Shown: positions 1 through 5,280, counted from the stretch's first letter. The stretch: DNA of 5,306 nucleotides from Clostridiales bacterium (GCA_012516295.1 JAAYWU010000145.1:1-5306); one strand, 5' to 3'. Translations and numbers: made by a program. The notes: generated from the letters alone by a model not told the origin.

Positions 1-1
1 G

Positions 2-712
2 GTTCGGGATTTGAATCTGGGGAGTACCGATATTACCTATAATGCCTTGAAATATCATGTCATCGAGATGTATGTGGAATACACGGGAACAGCGTATGGC
101 AGCCTGCTGGACCAGGGCGTGTCTACCGATAAGGAGCATATCTATTCTACGGTTTGTAAGCTTATGGAAAAGCAGGGAATCCGGGTCCTTGACCCCATTG
201 GCTTTAATAATTCGTTTGTCTTGGCGGTTCGTGAGAACACCGCCGAAAAATATCATCTGAAAACGATTTCAGACCTGAAAAAAGTCAGCAGTCAACTGGT
301 GTTTTCCCCCACCATTGAATTTAACAACCGCAATGACGGAATTGTGGCGCTGAACAATGCCTATAACCTGAAATTCAAAGCGCTCTCTCCCATAGAGGGC
401 GGGCTGGGATACACCGCCATTGACAGCGGGAAGTGTGATGTGCTGACTGCGTACTCAACGGATGGGCTGCTTAAAACCTATCATCTGAAAATACTGGAAG
501 ATGATAAAAACGCCATGCTTTCCTATAACGCTATTCCTATGATCAATGAGTCCACCCTTCTTGAATACCCGGAACTGGAGGAGGTTCTTAGCAAGATGAC
601 CGGACTGATTGACGATGAGACCATGCGTTCCCTGAACTACCTTGTGGATCAGGAAGGAAAGACACCCGAATCTGTAGCACGGGACTTTTTAAAATCCAAA
701 GGGCTGCTGTGA
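2..712 (+). CDS. Glycine betaine/choline-type ABC transporter substrate-binding domain (5' partial)
   Basis: This is the C-terminal part of an OpuAC/ProX-type substrate-binding domain, which captures quaternary amines such as glycine betaine, carnitine or choline outside the membrane for an ABC importer. The frame is open to the window edge (first codons read V-R-D-L-N-L-G), so the TTG at 11 is an internal Leu and the real start lies upstream. Family hallmarks are LGSTDI followed by YVEYTGT (71-91; usual form YPEYTGT), the GGLGYTAIDSGKCDV segment, and a C-terminus of the form DDETMRSLNYLVDQEGK...FLKSKGLL, where the family normally ends. In many Firmicutes this domain is fused behind the permease, but the missing N-terminus prevents telling a fusion from a separate lipoprotein. 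The exact ligand cannot be read from what remains. A 124-base gap separates it from the next gene, and I see no convincing terminator there. A functional link to the downstream operon is not supported. Confidence 0.9.
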   Translation, partial: VRDLNLGSTDITYNALKYHVIEMYVEYTGTAYGSLLDQGVSTDKEHIYSTVCKLMEKQGIRVLDPIGFNNSFVLAVRENTAEKYHLKTISDLKKVSSQLVFSPTIEFNNRNDGIVALNNAYNLKFKALSPIEGGLGYTAIDSGKCDVLTAYSTDGLLKTYHLKILEDDKNAMLSYNAIPMINESTLLEYPELEEVLSKMTGLIDDETMRSLNYLVDQEGKTPESVARDFLKSKGLL

Positions 713-824
713 CGGTTTGTAATAAACGATTGGGGGTACGGTATCATACAAACGTGGAATAAGGACTGTAAAACAGGTGAAAATAAATACCGTCCAATAC
801 CGGATTCACATCCATTCAACAAAC

Positions 825-832
825 GAGAGGTG
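825..832 (+). promoter_or_regulatory. Shine-Dalgarno site deciding the antiterminator start
   Basis: GAGAGGTG lies a few bases before the ATG at 837 and resembles the AGGAGGTG consensus. It supports 837 as the start. An in-frame ATG at 777 would add 20 residues with no family resemblance and has no comparable site in front. Confidence 0.75.
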
Positions 833-836
833 TAAT

Positions 837-1409
837 ATGCTTACTACGGAAGAATTTTTAGAAAATACAGAGGTTTGTCCGGTCATTGCGGCAGTAAACA
901 AGTGGGAAGCTGTGGAAAAGTGCCAGGAAGTCGATTGCAAAATGGTGAACGTCCTTTTTGGGGATATCTGTAACATTGCAGATATTGTTAAGCAGCTTAA
1001 GAAAATCGGAAAAGTTGTTTTTGTACACGTTGATTTAATAATGGGATTTGCCAGTAAGGAGATCTGCGTCGATTTCATCAAGAAATATACCGAAGCCGAT
1101 GGCATTATCAGTACCAAGCCGTATCTGATTAAGCATGCCAATGAGATGGGGCTGTTTACCATTCAGCGGTTCTTTCTCATTGACTTTATCACGTATGCCA
1201 ATGTGGTTAAGCATGTCCACGCAACCGACCCGAATGTGGTGGAGTTGCTGCCGGCAGGGCTTTCCAAGGTCATTCGGTACCTGTGCGACGAGATTGACCG
1301 CCCTGTGATAGCCGGTGGTCTGGTTTTGGATAAAGATGATGTCATCGGCGCGTTGAGCGCTGGGGCGATTGCTGTATCCACCACCAATCAGGAAATTTGG
1401 TGTGATTGA
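837..1409 (+). CDS. ygcP: GlpP-family (YgcP-like) glycerol-3-phosphate-type RNA antiterminator
   Basis: This 190-residue protein matches the length and motif order of the GlpP family. B. subtilis GlpP binds a leader mRNA with glycerol-3-phosphate and prevents termination. Visible hallmarks are PVIAAV near residues 15-20, VHVDLIMG (63-70), DGIISTK (88-94), TIQRFFLID (108-116), VELLPAG (135-141), VIAGGL (157-162) and STTNQEIW (181-188). These phosphate-binding-type loops are typical of the family's TIM-barrel-like fold. The usual LPG is LPA here. No glycerol kinase or glycerol-3-phosphate dehydrogenase is adjacent. The downstream dehydrogenase and kinase instead resemble E. coli YgcW and YgcE, which sit near the GlpP homologue YgcP, so I favour a YgcP-type regulator. 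A leader terminator follows 120 bases downstream and is its obvious candidate target. The ligand is probably a small polyol or sugar phosphate, not necessarily glycerol-3-phosphate. Family assignment is firm; the ygcP orthology is inferred from context and recalled sequences. Confidence 0.92.
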   Translation: MLTTEEFLENTEVCPVIAAVNKWEAVEKCQEVDCKMVNVLFGDICNIADIVKQLKKIGKVVFVHVDLIMGFASKEICVDFIKKYTEADGIISTKPYLIKHANEMGLFTIQRFFLIDFITYANVVKHVHATDPNVVELLPAGLSKVIRYLCDEIDRPVIAGGLVLDKDDVIGALSAGAIAVSTTNQEIWCD

Positions 1410-1472
1410 AATTCTTTGATTGTCACAGGCGATTTCCACAGAAATTTATAAACAAATTTAAGAAAATTGGTA

Positions 1473-1501
1473 TTGACAAACAGACGCCAATTCTTTATAC
1501 T
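1473..1501 (+). promoter_or_regulatory. Sigma-A-type promoter of the dehydrogenase-kinase-phosphatase operon
   Basis: A perfect -35 TTGACA (1473-1478) and a near-perfect -10 TATACT (1496-1501) are separated by exactly 17 bases. Transcription should begin near A1508. The strength of this promoter fits control after initiation, by the terminator that begins about 20 bases downstream of that start. A 6-bp inverted repeat, AATTGG (1465-1470) and CCAATT (1487-1492), brackets the -35. Confidence 0.85.
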
Positions 1502-1507
1502 AGGCAT

Positions 1508-1537
1508 AGTTACTAAAGAGATGAAGAGAAAGTAGCT
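1508..1537 (+). promoter_or_regulatory. Candidate antiterminator helix in the operon leader
   Basis: AGTTACT (1508-1514) can pair with AGTAGCT (1531-1537) as seven consecutive base pairs including one G-U. The 16-base loop (1515-1530) is purine-rich, AAAGAGATGAAGAGAA. The 3' half of this helix is the base of the 5' arm of the terminator at 1529-1574, so the two structures exclude each other. The helix is far weaker than the terminator and would need a protein to stabilise it, which suits the GlpP-family protein encoded just upstream. The pairing is seen in the sequence; the function is inferred. Confidence 0.5.
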
Positions 1538-1574
1538 TCAAGGTAGCAGTATGCTACCCTGAAGCTACTTTTTT
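1529..1574 (+). terminator. Intrinsic terminator within the leader (attenuator)
   Basis: The arms 1529-1548 and 1552-1571 pair almost completely around the 3-base loop GTA, with a single A-C mismatch (1541/1559). Six T residues (1569-1574) follow and partly overlap the stem. This is a strong Rho-independent terminator placed between a consensus promoter and the dehydrogenase start codon, so it would stop most transcripts unless overridden. It is not simply the end of the antiterminator gene, because the promoter at 1473-1501 lies between that gene and the hairpin. The arrangement is that of GlpP-controlled attenuation. Confidence 0.9.
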
Positions 1575-1590
1575 GTTTAAGAAATTAAAC
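1575..1590 (+). other. Small GAAA-tetraloop hairpin after the leader terminator
   Basis: GTTTAA and TTAAAC pair perfectly around a GAAA loop (GNRA type) directly after the terminator T-run. It could protect or structure the readthrough mRNA leader, or be chance in AT-rich DNA. The rest of 1591-1670 shows no promoter or strong structure to me. Confidence 0.35.
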
Positions 1591-1686
1591 AAAGGTTCCG
1601 TTTGACGGTATAGTGTGCAGATACGGTTTGGCGGTTCAGATCTTCGTCTTACAAGCAGTATAAAAATAAAACGGAGGTAAGTCATT

Positions 1687-2469
1687 ATGAGCTATGACAT
1701 CAATGATTTTTCTTTGGATTTCTTTAGTTTGAAAGGGAAAAATGCAATTGTAACCGGCGGAAACAGCGGTCTCGGCCAATGCTTCTCGCTGGCGCTGGCA
1801 AAAGCAGGCGCAAATGTGTTTGTTGCCAGCTTTATGGAGGATGACGGAACAACGCAGAAGCTGATTGAAGCAACCGGCCAGAAGATGGGCTTTATGAAGT
1901 GCGATCTTACAGAGAACGGTGTTCCCGCAAAAGTGGTTGACGCCTGTGTGGAGCAGTTCGGCAGTATTGATATTCTGGTTAACTGCGCCGGCATCTGCAA
2001 ACTGAACGATGTTCTGGATTTCGACCGTTCTGACTGGGACCCGATGATTGCTGTCGGTCTTACCGCTGCATTTGACATGAGTCATGAGGCAGCCCGGTAT
2101 ATGATTCCGCAGAAGAGCGGAAAAATCATCAATATCTGCTCGCTGTTCTCTTATCTCGGCGGATTGGGCTCTCCGGCATATGCGGCTATGAAGCACGGCC
2201 TTGCGGGTCTGACCAAAGCGTATGCGGACGAACTCGGCAAGTACAATATTCAGGTTACCGGCATTGCCCACGGTTACTATGCAACCAACATCACTGTGGC
2301 AACCCGCAGCAACCCTGTTACCAATCAGCGGGTACTTGACCATATCCCGGCCAATCGCTGGGGCGAAAGACAGGATTTGATGGGAACCGTAGTATTCCTT
2401 GCAAGCCGTGCATCCGATTATGTAACAGGAACATTGATCACGGTTGACGGCGGCTATCTGGTTCGCTAA
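1687..2469 (+). CDS. ygcW: YgcW-like short-chain dehydrogenase/reductase (SDR family)
   Basis: This 260-residue classical SDR is a soluble NAD(P)-dependent oxidoreductase, expected to act on a hydroxyl or keto group of a sugar or polyol derivative. It has the Rossmann motif TGGNSGLG (23-30) and active-site S152, Y165 and K169 (YAAMK). The C-terminus, VDGGYLVR, is usual. The N-terminal stretch DFFSLKGK and the segments IPQKSGKIINICSLFSYLGG and NQRVLDHIPANRWG closely resemble E. coli YgcW as I recall it; KduD (2-dehydro-3-deoxy-D-gluconate 5-dehydrogenase) is a more distant relative. Unusual residues: NNAG reads NCAG (99-102), the tetrad Asn position is Gly124, and the VN..APG segment reads VTGIAHG (190-196), with His195 in place of Pro. 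The start is well supported by GGAGGT at 1673-1678. It is the first gene behind the attenuated leader and precedes the kinase by 67 bases. The substrate is unknown. Confidence 0.93.
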   Translation: MSYDINDFSLDFFSLKGKNAIVTGGNSGLGQCFSLALAKAGANVFVASFMEDDGTTQKLIEATGQKMGFMKCDLTENGVPAKVVDACVEQFGSIDILVNCAGICKLNDVLDFDRSDWDPMIAVGLTAAFDMSHEAARYMIPQKSGKIINICSLFSYLGGLGSPAYAAMKHGLAGLTKAYADELGKYNIQVTGIAHGYYATNITVATRSNPVTNQRVLDHIPANRWGERQDLMGTVVFLASRASDYVTGTLITVDGGYLVR

Positions 2470-2482
2470 TCCCATATAACGC

Positions 2483-2503
2483 GGTGGGGGATATTCCCCC
2501 ACC
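2483..2503 (+). other. Strong GC hairpin between dehydrogenase and kinase genes
   Basis: GGTGGGGG (2483-2490) pairs perfectly with CCCCCACC (2496-2503) around the loop ATATT. No T-run follows, so it is not a standard intrinsic terminator. It may protect the 3' end of the dehydrogenase message or set unequal expression of the two genes. Confidence 0.55.
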
Positions 2504-2536
2504 CCGATATTATTCGAAAGGCAGTAGAGATTTTGT

Positions 2537-3967
2537 ATGACGAAAAAATACATTTTGGCCGTTGACGGCGGTTCTCAGAGTTCAAAGATTGTGATTTTTG
2601 ACCTGGAAGGAAATATTGTTTGCGAAGGAAAAGAAAACCTTAAGCCGATGAACTTACCATCCCCGGGTATTGTGGAACATCCCGACGATGATCTGTGGGA
2701 TTCCATTGCGGCGGCAAGCAAGAAAACGCTGGCCAAATTTGAGGGGGATGTCAACGATATTTTAGCAGTCGGACTTTGCACCATTCGATTCTGCCGAGCG
2801 TTATTGAAAAAAGACGGTTCCCTTTTTTCGCCGGTTATGAGCTGGATGGATCAGCGTGTTTCGCGCCCGCACGAGCAGGTCAGCGATGAAATTGCTTATG
2901 TCACGACTTCATCTGGGTATATCACGCATCGTTTTACCGGTAATTTCAACGATACGGCGGCCAATTATCAGGGCGTATGGCCAATGGATACGGATACCTG
3001 GCAATGGTACGAGGATGACAATAAGATTGCCGAATACAATCTTACGCGCCACATGCTGTTTCATTTACAGATGCCGGGTACCATCTTGGGCTATGTCACA
3101 AAGGAAGCGTCAGAAGCAACCGGTATTCCGGAAGGCATTCCGGTTGTAGCTACCGCGAACGATAAAGCGGTCGAGGCGCTTGGCGCAGGCTGCACCGGGG
3201 AAAGGACAGCGCGCATTTCGTTGGGTACGTACATTGCGGCGATGATTCAAGGGCACGACAATCCGAAGAATACGGTCAATTTCTGGAGTAACTTTGCCTC
3301 TGTTCCAAATAAGTACCTGTACGAAAGCAACGGAATCCGCCGCGGAATGTGGACAGTCAGTTGGTTTAAAAATGTATTGGGAGACAGCTTTGAAGCAAAA
3401 GCGAAAGCCATGGGCATGTCTGCCGAAGAGCTTTTAAGCAGGGAAGCGGAAAATGTGCCTGTGGGCAGCGACGGTCTGATGACGGTGCTCGATTGGCTTG
3501 CCCCTGCGGATCAGCCCTTTAAGAAGGGAATGATGATCGGCTTTGATGGGCGTCATACCCGCGCGCATATGTACCGTTCCATTCTGGAAGGCATTGCGCT
3601 CACCATGAAGAATCGTGTTGATGAGATGTGCGAAGAGCTGGGCATTACGCTGGAGAATATCATTATCTCCGGCGGCGGTTCCAACAGCGGCTTGTTCATG
3701 CAGATTTTCTCGGACGTTTTCGGACTTCCGGCCATGCGCAATGTTGTCAACGGTTCCGCCGCGGTCGGTTCGGCAATCTGTGCCGCCGTTGCGGTTGGAG
3801 TGTACAAAGATTTTGACGAGGCTGTGGCGCACATGGTGCGTATTCGGGATACATTCCAGCCCAATCTGGAAAATACCGATAAATATGCAAAAATGAATGC
3901 GGTGTATCGTGACATTACCAAAAGTACGGACGATCTTCTTAAGCGCTCGTATGAAATTTTCAGCTAA
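2537..3967 (+). CDS. ygcE: YgcE-like FGGY-family carbohydrate kinase
   Basis: This 476-residue cytoplasmic kinase belongs to the FGGY family, which transfers phosphate from ATP to a sugar or polyol. Domain I opens with DGGSQSSK (10-17), the phosphate-binding loop variant of DxGTxS. It continues with the W-x-D-x-R motif (W103, D105, R107) and GYITHRFTG. Domain II has the likely catalytic base D209 in NDKAVEALGAG, the second phosphate loop SLGTY (228-232), and the FGGY C-terminal signature starting GGGSNS (379-384) followed by FMQIFSDVFG. Between the D-x-R motif and GYITHR there are only about 20 residues, much shorter than in glycerol kinase. E. coli YgcE, as I recall it, shares this shortening and many whole segments, so this is that branch and not GlpK, XylB or AraB. 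The Shine-Dalgarno is weak (AAAGG at 2517-2521, rather far from the ATG), suggesting lower translation or coupling to the gene before. The substrate is unknown. Confidence 0.92.
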   Translation: MTKKYILAVDGGSQSSKIVIFDLEGNIVCEGKENLKPMNLPSPGIVEHPDDDLWDSIAAASKKTLAKFEGDVNDILAVGLCTIRFCRALLKKDGSLFSPVMSWMDQRVSRPHEQVSDEIAYVTTSSGYITHRFTGNFNDTAANYQGVWPMDTDTWQWYEDDNKIAEYNLTRHMLFHLQMPGTILGYVTKEASEATGIPEGIPVVATANDKAVEALGAGCTGERTARISLGTYIAAMIQGHDNPKNTVNFWSNFASVPNKYLYESNGIRRGMWTVSWFKNVLGDSFEAKAKAMGMSAEELLSREAENVPVGSDGLMTVLDWLAPADQPFKKGMMIGFDGRHTRAHMYRSILEGIALTMKNRVDEMCEELGITLENIIISGGGSNSGLFMQIFSDVFGLPAMRNVVNGSAAVGSAICAAVAVGVYKDFDEAVAHMVRIRDTFQPNLENTDKYAKMNAVYRDITKSTDDLLKRSYEIFS

Positions 3968-4031
3968 TCTTTCCATTCCCAATCGTACGGGCAGAGTTGC
4001 ATAATCTCATCCCTGCTTTTCGGTCAGTTCC

Positions 4032-4037
4032 GGAGGA
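4032..4037 (+). promoter_or_regulatory. Shine-Dalgarno site deciding the surE start
   Basis: GGAGGA ends four bases before the ATG at 4042 and selects it over an in-frame ATG at 3997. The longer reading would place 15 foreign residues before the MKPLILVTNDDG N-terminus where SurE proteins normally begin. Confidence 0.85.
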
Positions 4038-4041
4038 CAAT

Positions 4042-4815
4042 ATGAAGCCTTTGATTCTGGTAACAAATGACGATGGCATCTATTCGCCCGGCTTGCAAGC
4101 GGCTGCGGAGGCGGTGGCTGATTTGGGCGAATTGCTGATTGCGGCGCCGCACTGTCAGCAGACCAGTATGGGTCGGGCTTTTCCCCGCACGGAGGACCTG
4201 GGGATTATTGATACGATTTTCCTTACGATTCGCGGTGTCCGCACCAAAGGATACGCAGTACATGGCTCGCCTGCCTACGCGGTGGCACATGCCGTGTTGG
4301 AGCTCGCGGAGCGCAAGCCGGATTTGTGCATCAGCGGCATTAACTATGGCGAAAACCTCGGAACCGTCGTTACGTGCAGCGGCACATTGGGGGCGGCTTT
4401 TGAAGCGAATTCCCATGAAATTCCGGCGATTGCTCTGTCGCTGCAGACTCCTATGCATTTGCAGCGACAAATAGACTACAGTCCGGTGGATTGGAGTGCA
4501 GCGGCAGAAATAACACGCAGGGCCGCAATCTCCGTGCTGTCAAACGGCATGCCGGACGGAACCACGCTGCTGAATATTAATGTTCCGGATTGTCCCCGGG
4601 ATGCGCTGGATTATCGTATCACACGGCAAAGCCATCAAAATTATTTTTGTTTTATCCGACCTGGGGCACGCGATTTTTCAAAAAGGTTTGAGTTAAAATC
4701 CTGCTTGTCTGTTGATCTGGATACGTTAGAGCCGGACAGCGATATTTATGCTGTTTATATAGACAAAGCAATTTCGGTTACGCCGATGACCTGGAATATG
4801 ACAGCAAATAGATAA
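4042..4815 (+). CDS. surE: SurE-type 5'/3'-nucleotidase (acid phosphatase family)
   Basis: The 257-residue product is a metal-dependent SurE phosphatase. Characterised members remove phosphate from nucleoside 5'- or 3'-monophosphates and other small phosphates in the cytoplasm. The N-terminus carries the NDDG motif with metal ligands D10 and D11. The loop APHCQQTSMG (35-44) corresponds to the usual APDRxxSG, with Thr41 at the usual Ser ligand position. SGINYGEN (98-105) supplies N101, followed by CSGTLGAAFEA (112-122), the canonical SGTVGAA segment. Length is normal. The gene begins 74 bases after the kinase on the same strand with no visible terminator between, so cotranscription is likely. 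Housekeeping surE genes usually sit in other contexts, so here it may act on phosphorylated intermediates or products of this pathway. That role is inference; the family call is secure. Confidence 0.93.
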   Translation: MKPLILVTNDDGIYSPGLQAAAEAVADLGELLIAAPHCQQTSMGRAFPRTEDLGIIDTIFLTIRGVRTKGYAVHGSPAYAVAHAVLELAERKPDLCISGINYGENLGTVVTCSGTLGAAFEANSHEIPAIALSLQTPMHLQRQIDYSPVDWSAAAEITRRAAISVLSNGMPDGTTLLNINVPDCPRDALDYRITRQSHQNYFCFIRPGARDFSKRFELKSCLSVDLDTLEPDSDIYAVYIDKAISVTPMTWNMTANR

Positions 4816-4845
4816 ACATTTTGATAATTATTCGTGTAGGAGTAA

Positions 4846-4906
4846 GGTAAATCCCCTTAGAGTGGATACTAAAAAAGATTTCAAGACTACCCTGAGGGGA
4901 TTTTAC
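4846..4906. repeat. Long inverted repeat in the surE-tRNA intergenic region
   Basis: The arms 4849-4860 (AAATCCCCTTAG) and 4892-4903 (CTGAGGGGATTT) pair over 12 bp with one G-U, and with a one-base bulge the stem extends to 4846/4906. The loop is about 31 bases. It lies about 30 bases after surE but is not followed by a T-run. It could be a mRNA 3'-end structure or an arm of a small interspersed element. The rest of 4816-5080 contains no gene I can support. Confidence 0.55.
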
Positions 4907-4990
4907 TATGTAGAAATCTCCATTGACCGGAATAGAAATGCGAAAACCATGAGCTTGCAAGGCGAAATTCCACTTGTTTACCGCAGTGCC

Positions 4991-5023
4991 GACCTGCTTT
5001 TTTTGCATTATGACAGGTTTTTT
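4991..5023 (+). terminator. Possible weak terminator before the tRNA promoter
   Basis: ACCTG (4992-4996) pairs with CAGGT (5014-5018) over a 17-base loop, and six T residues follow (5018-5023). The stem is short and the loop long, so it is a weak candidate. Its position, immediately before the tRNA promoter and after the surE operon, fits a terminator. Confidence 0.3.
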
Positions 5024-5032
5024 CAAAAAGCC

Positions 5033-5061
5033 TTGACATTCGGTAAAGAACATGGTATTAT
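5033..5061 (+). promoter_or_regulatory. Strong promoter of the tRNA cluster
   Basis: A perfect -35 TTGACA (5033-5038) and -10 TATTAT (5056-5061) are spaced by 17 bases. A TGG directly before the -10 gives the extended -10 pattern TGn. Transcription should begin around 5068, a short distance before the tRNA-Thr 5' end, as expected for a stable-RNA promoter. Confidence 0.85.
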
Positions 5062-5080
5062 ACTTAAGCGCTCTGAAAAT

Positions 5081-5156
5081 GCTGGCGTAGCTCAGTTGGT
5101 AGAGCAGCTGATTTGTAATCAGCAGGTCGGGGGTTCAAGTCCGTCTGCCAGCTCCA
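5081..5156 (+). tRNA. tRNA-Thr, anticodon TGT
   Basis: This is a complete 76-base class I cloverleaf with encoded CCA (5154-5156). The acceptor arms GCTGGCG and TGCCAGC pair over 7 bp including one G-T. The anticodon stem GCTGA/TCAGC encloses loop TTTGTAA with anticodon TGT at 5114-5116, reading threonine ACA and related codons. The T-loop is TTCAAGT. The T-stem GGGGG/CCGTC contains one G-G opposition and one G-T pair, a slightly imperfect arm. The first base after CCA begins an AGCGCT sequence that also occurs before the tRNA. Confidence 0.97.
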
Positions 5157-5166
5157 AGCGCTAAAA

Positions 5167-5188
5167 GGAGTTTTGGAAACAATACTCC
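5167..5188 (+). other. GAAA-loop hairpin between the two tRNAs
   Basis: GGAGTTTTG (5167-5175) pairs with CAATACTCC (5180-5188) around a GAAA tetraloop, with one T-T mismatch. Its 3' arm (CTCC, 5185-5188) is also complementary to the GGAG that begins tRNA-Tyr; 5185-5198 is a perfect palindrome. The hairpin could keep the spacer from mispairing with the tRNA acceptor strand or mark a processing site. Confidence 0.45.
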
Positions 5189-5194
5189 ATATAT

Positions 5195-5280
5195 GGAGGA
5201 GTTCCAGAGTGGCCAAAGGGGGCAGACTGTAAATCTGTTGCTTTACAGCTTCGATGGTTCGAATCCATCCTCCTCCACCA
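5195..5280 (+). tRNA. tRNA-Tyr, anticodon GTA
   Basis: This is a complete 86-base class II tRNA with a long variable arm, as expected for bacterial tyrosine tRNA, and encoded CCA (5278-5280). The acceptor arms GGAGGAG and CTCCTCC pair perfectly. The anticodon loop CTGTAAA carries GTA at 5229-5231. The T-arm is GATGG-TTCGAAT-CCATC. It is 38 bases downstream of tRNA-Thr with no promoter between, so the two are probably one transcript. The 26 bases after it to the window end show no complete feature; the cluster may continue. Confidence 0.97.

Noticed and set aside
11..712. TTG at 11 as the true start of the substrate-binding protein
   Set aside because: The frame stays open to the window edge and position 11 lies within a conserved internal segment of the family, so the gene is truncated rather than starting here.
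717..747. Possible promoter TTGTAA (717-722) with TATCAT (742-747) for the antiterminator gene
   Set aside because: Poor -35 and a 19-base spacer; the gene may be read from upstream or from a promoter I cannot identify.
738..793. Inverted repeat ACGGTAT (738-744) and ATACCGT (787-793) before the antiterminator gene
   Set aside because: Only 7 bp with a 42-base loop and no T-run; too weak to call a terminator or operator.
1602..1630. Second promoter starting at TTGACG (1602-1607) downstream of the leader terminator
   Set aside because: No -10 hexamer at suitable spacing.
1636..2553. 305-codon open frame on the - strand opposite the dehydrogenase
   Set aside because: It is antisense to a clearly conserved SDR gene and its residues, rich in Cys, His and Asn, resemble no family; it is a shadow of the real gene's codon pattern.
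3434..3982. 182-codon open frame on the - strand opposite the kinase
   Set aside because: It is antisense to the conserved FGGY C-terminal domain, with no recognisable product.
4778..5053. 91-codon open frame on the - strand
   Set aside because: It overlaps the end of surE, the inverted repeat and the tRNA promoter, and its product shows no recognisable domain or good ribosome site.
4862..5164. 100-codon open frame on the + strand starting with GTG
   Set aside because: It reads straight through tRNA-Thr, giving the familiar spurious peptide AGVAQLVEQL...GGSSPSAS, crosses the tRNA promoter and lacks a Shine-Dalgarno.
5081..5280. Integration or att site at the tRNA pair
   Set aside because: No duplicated tRNA 3' end, integrase or other mobile-element gene is visible in the window.
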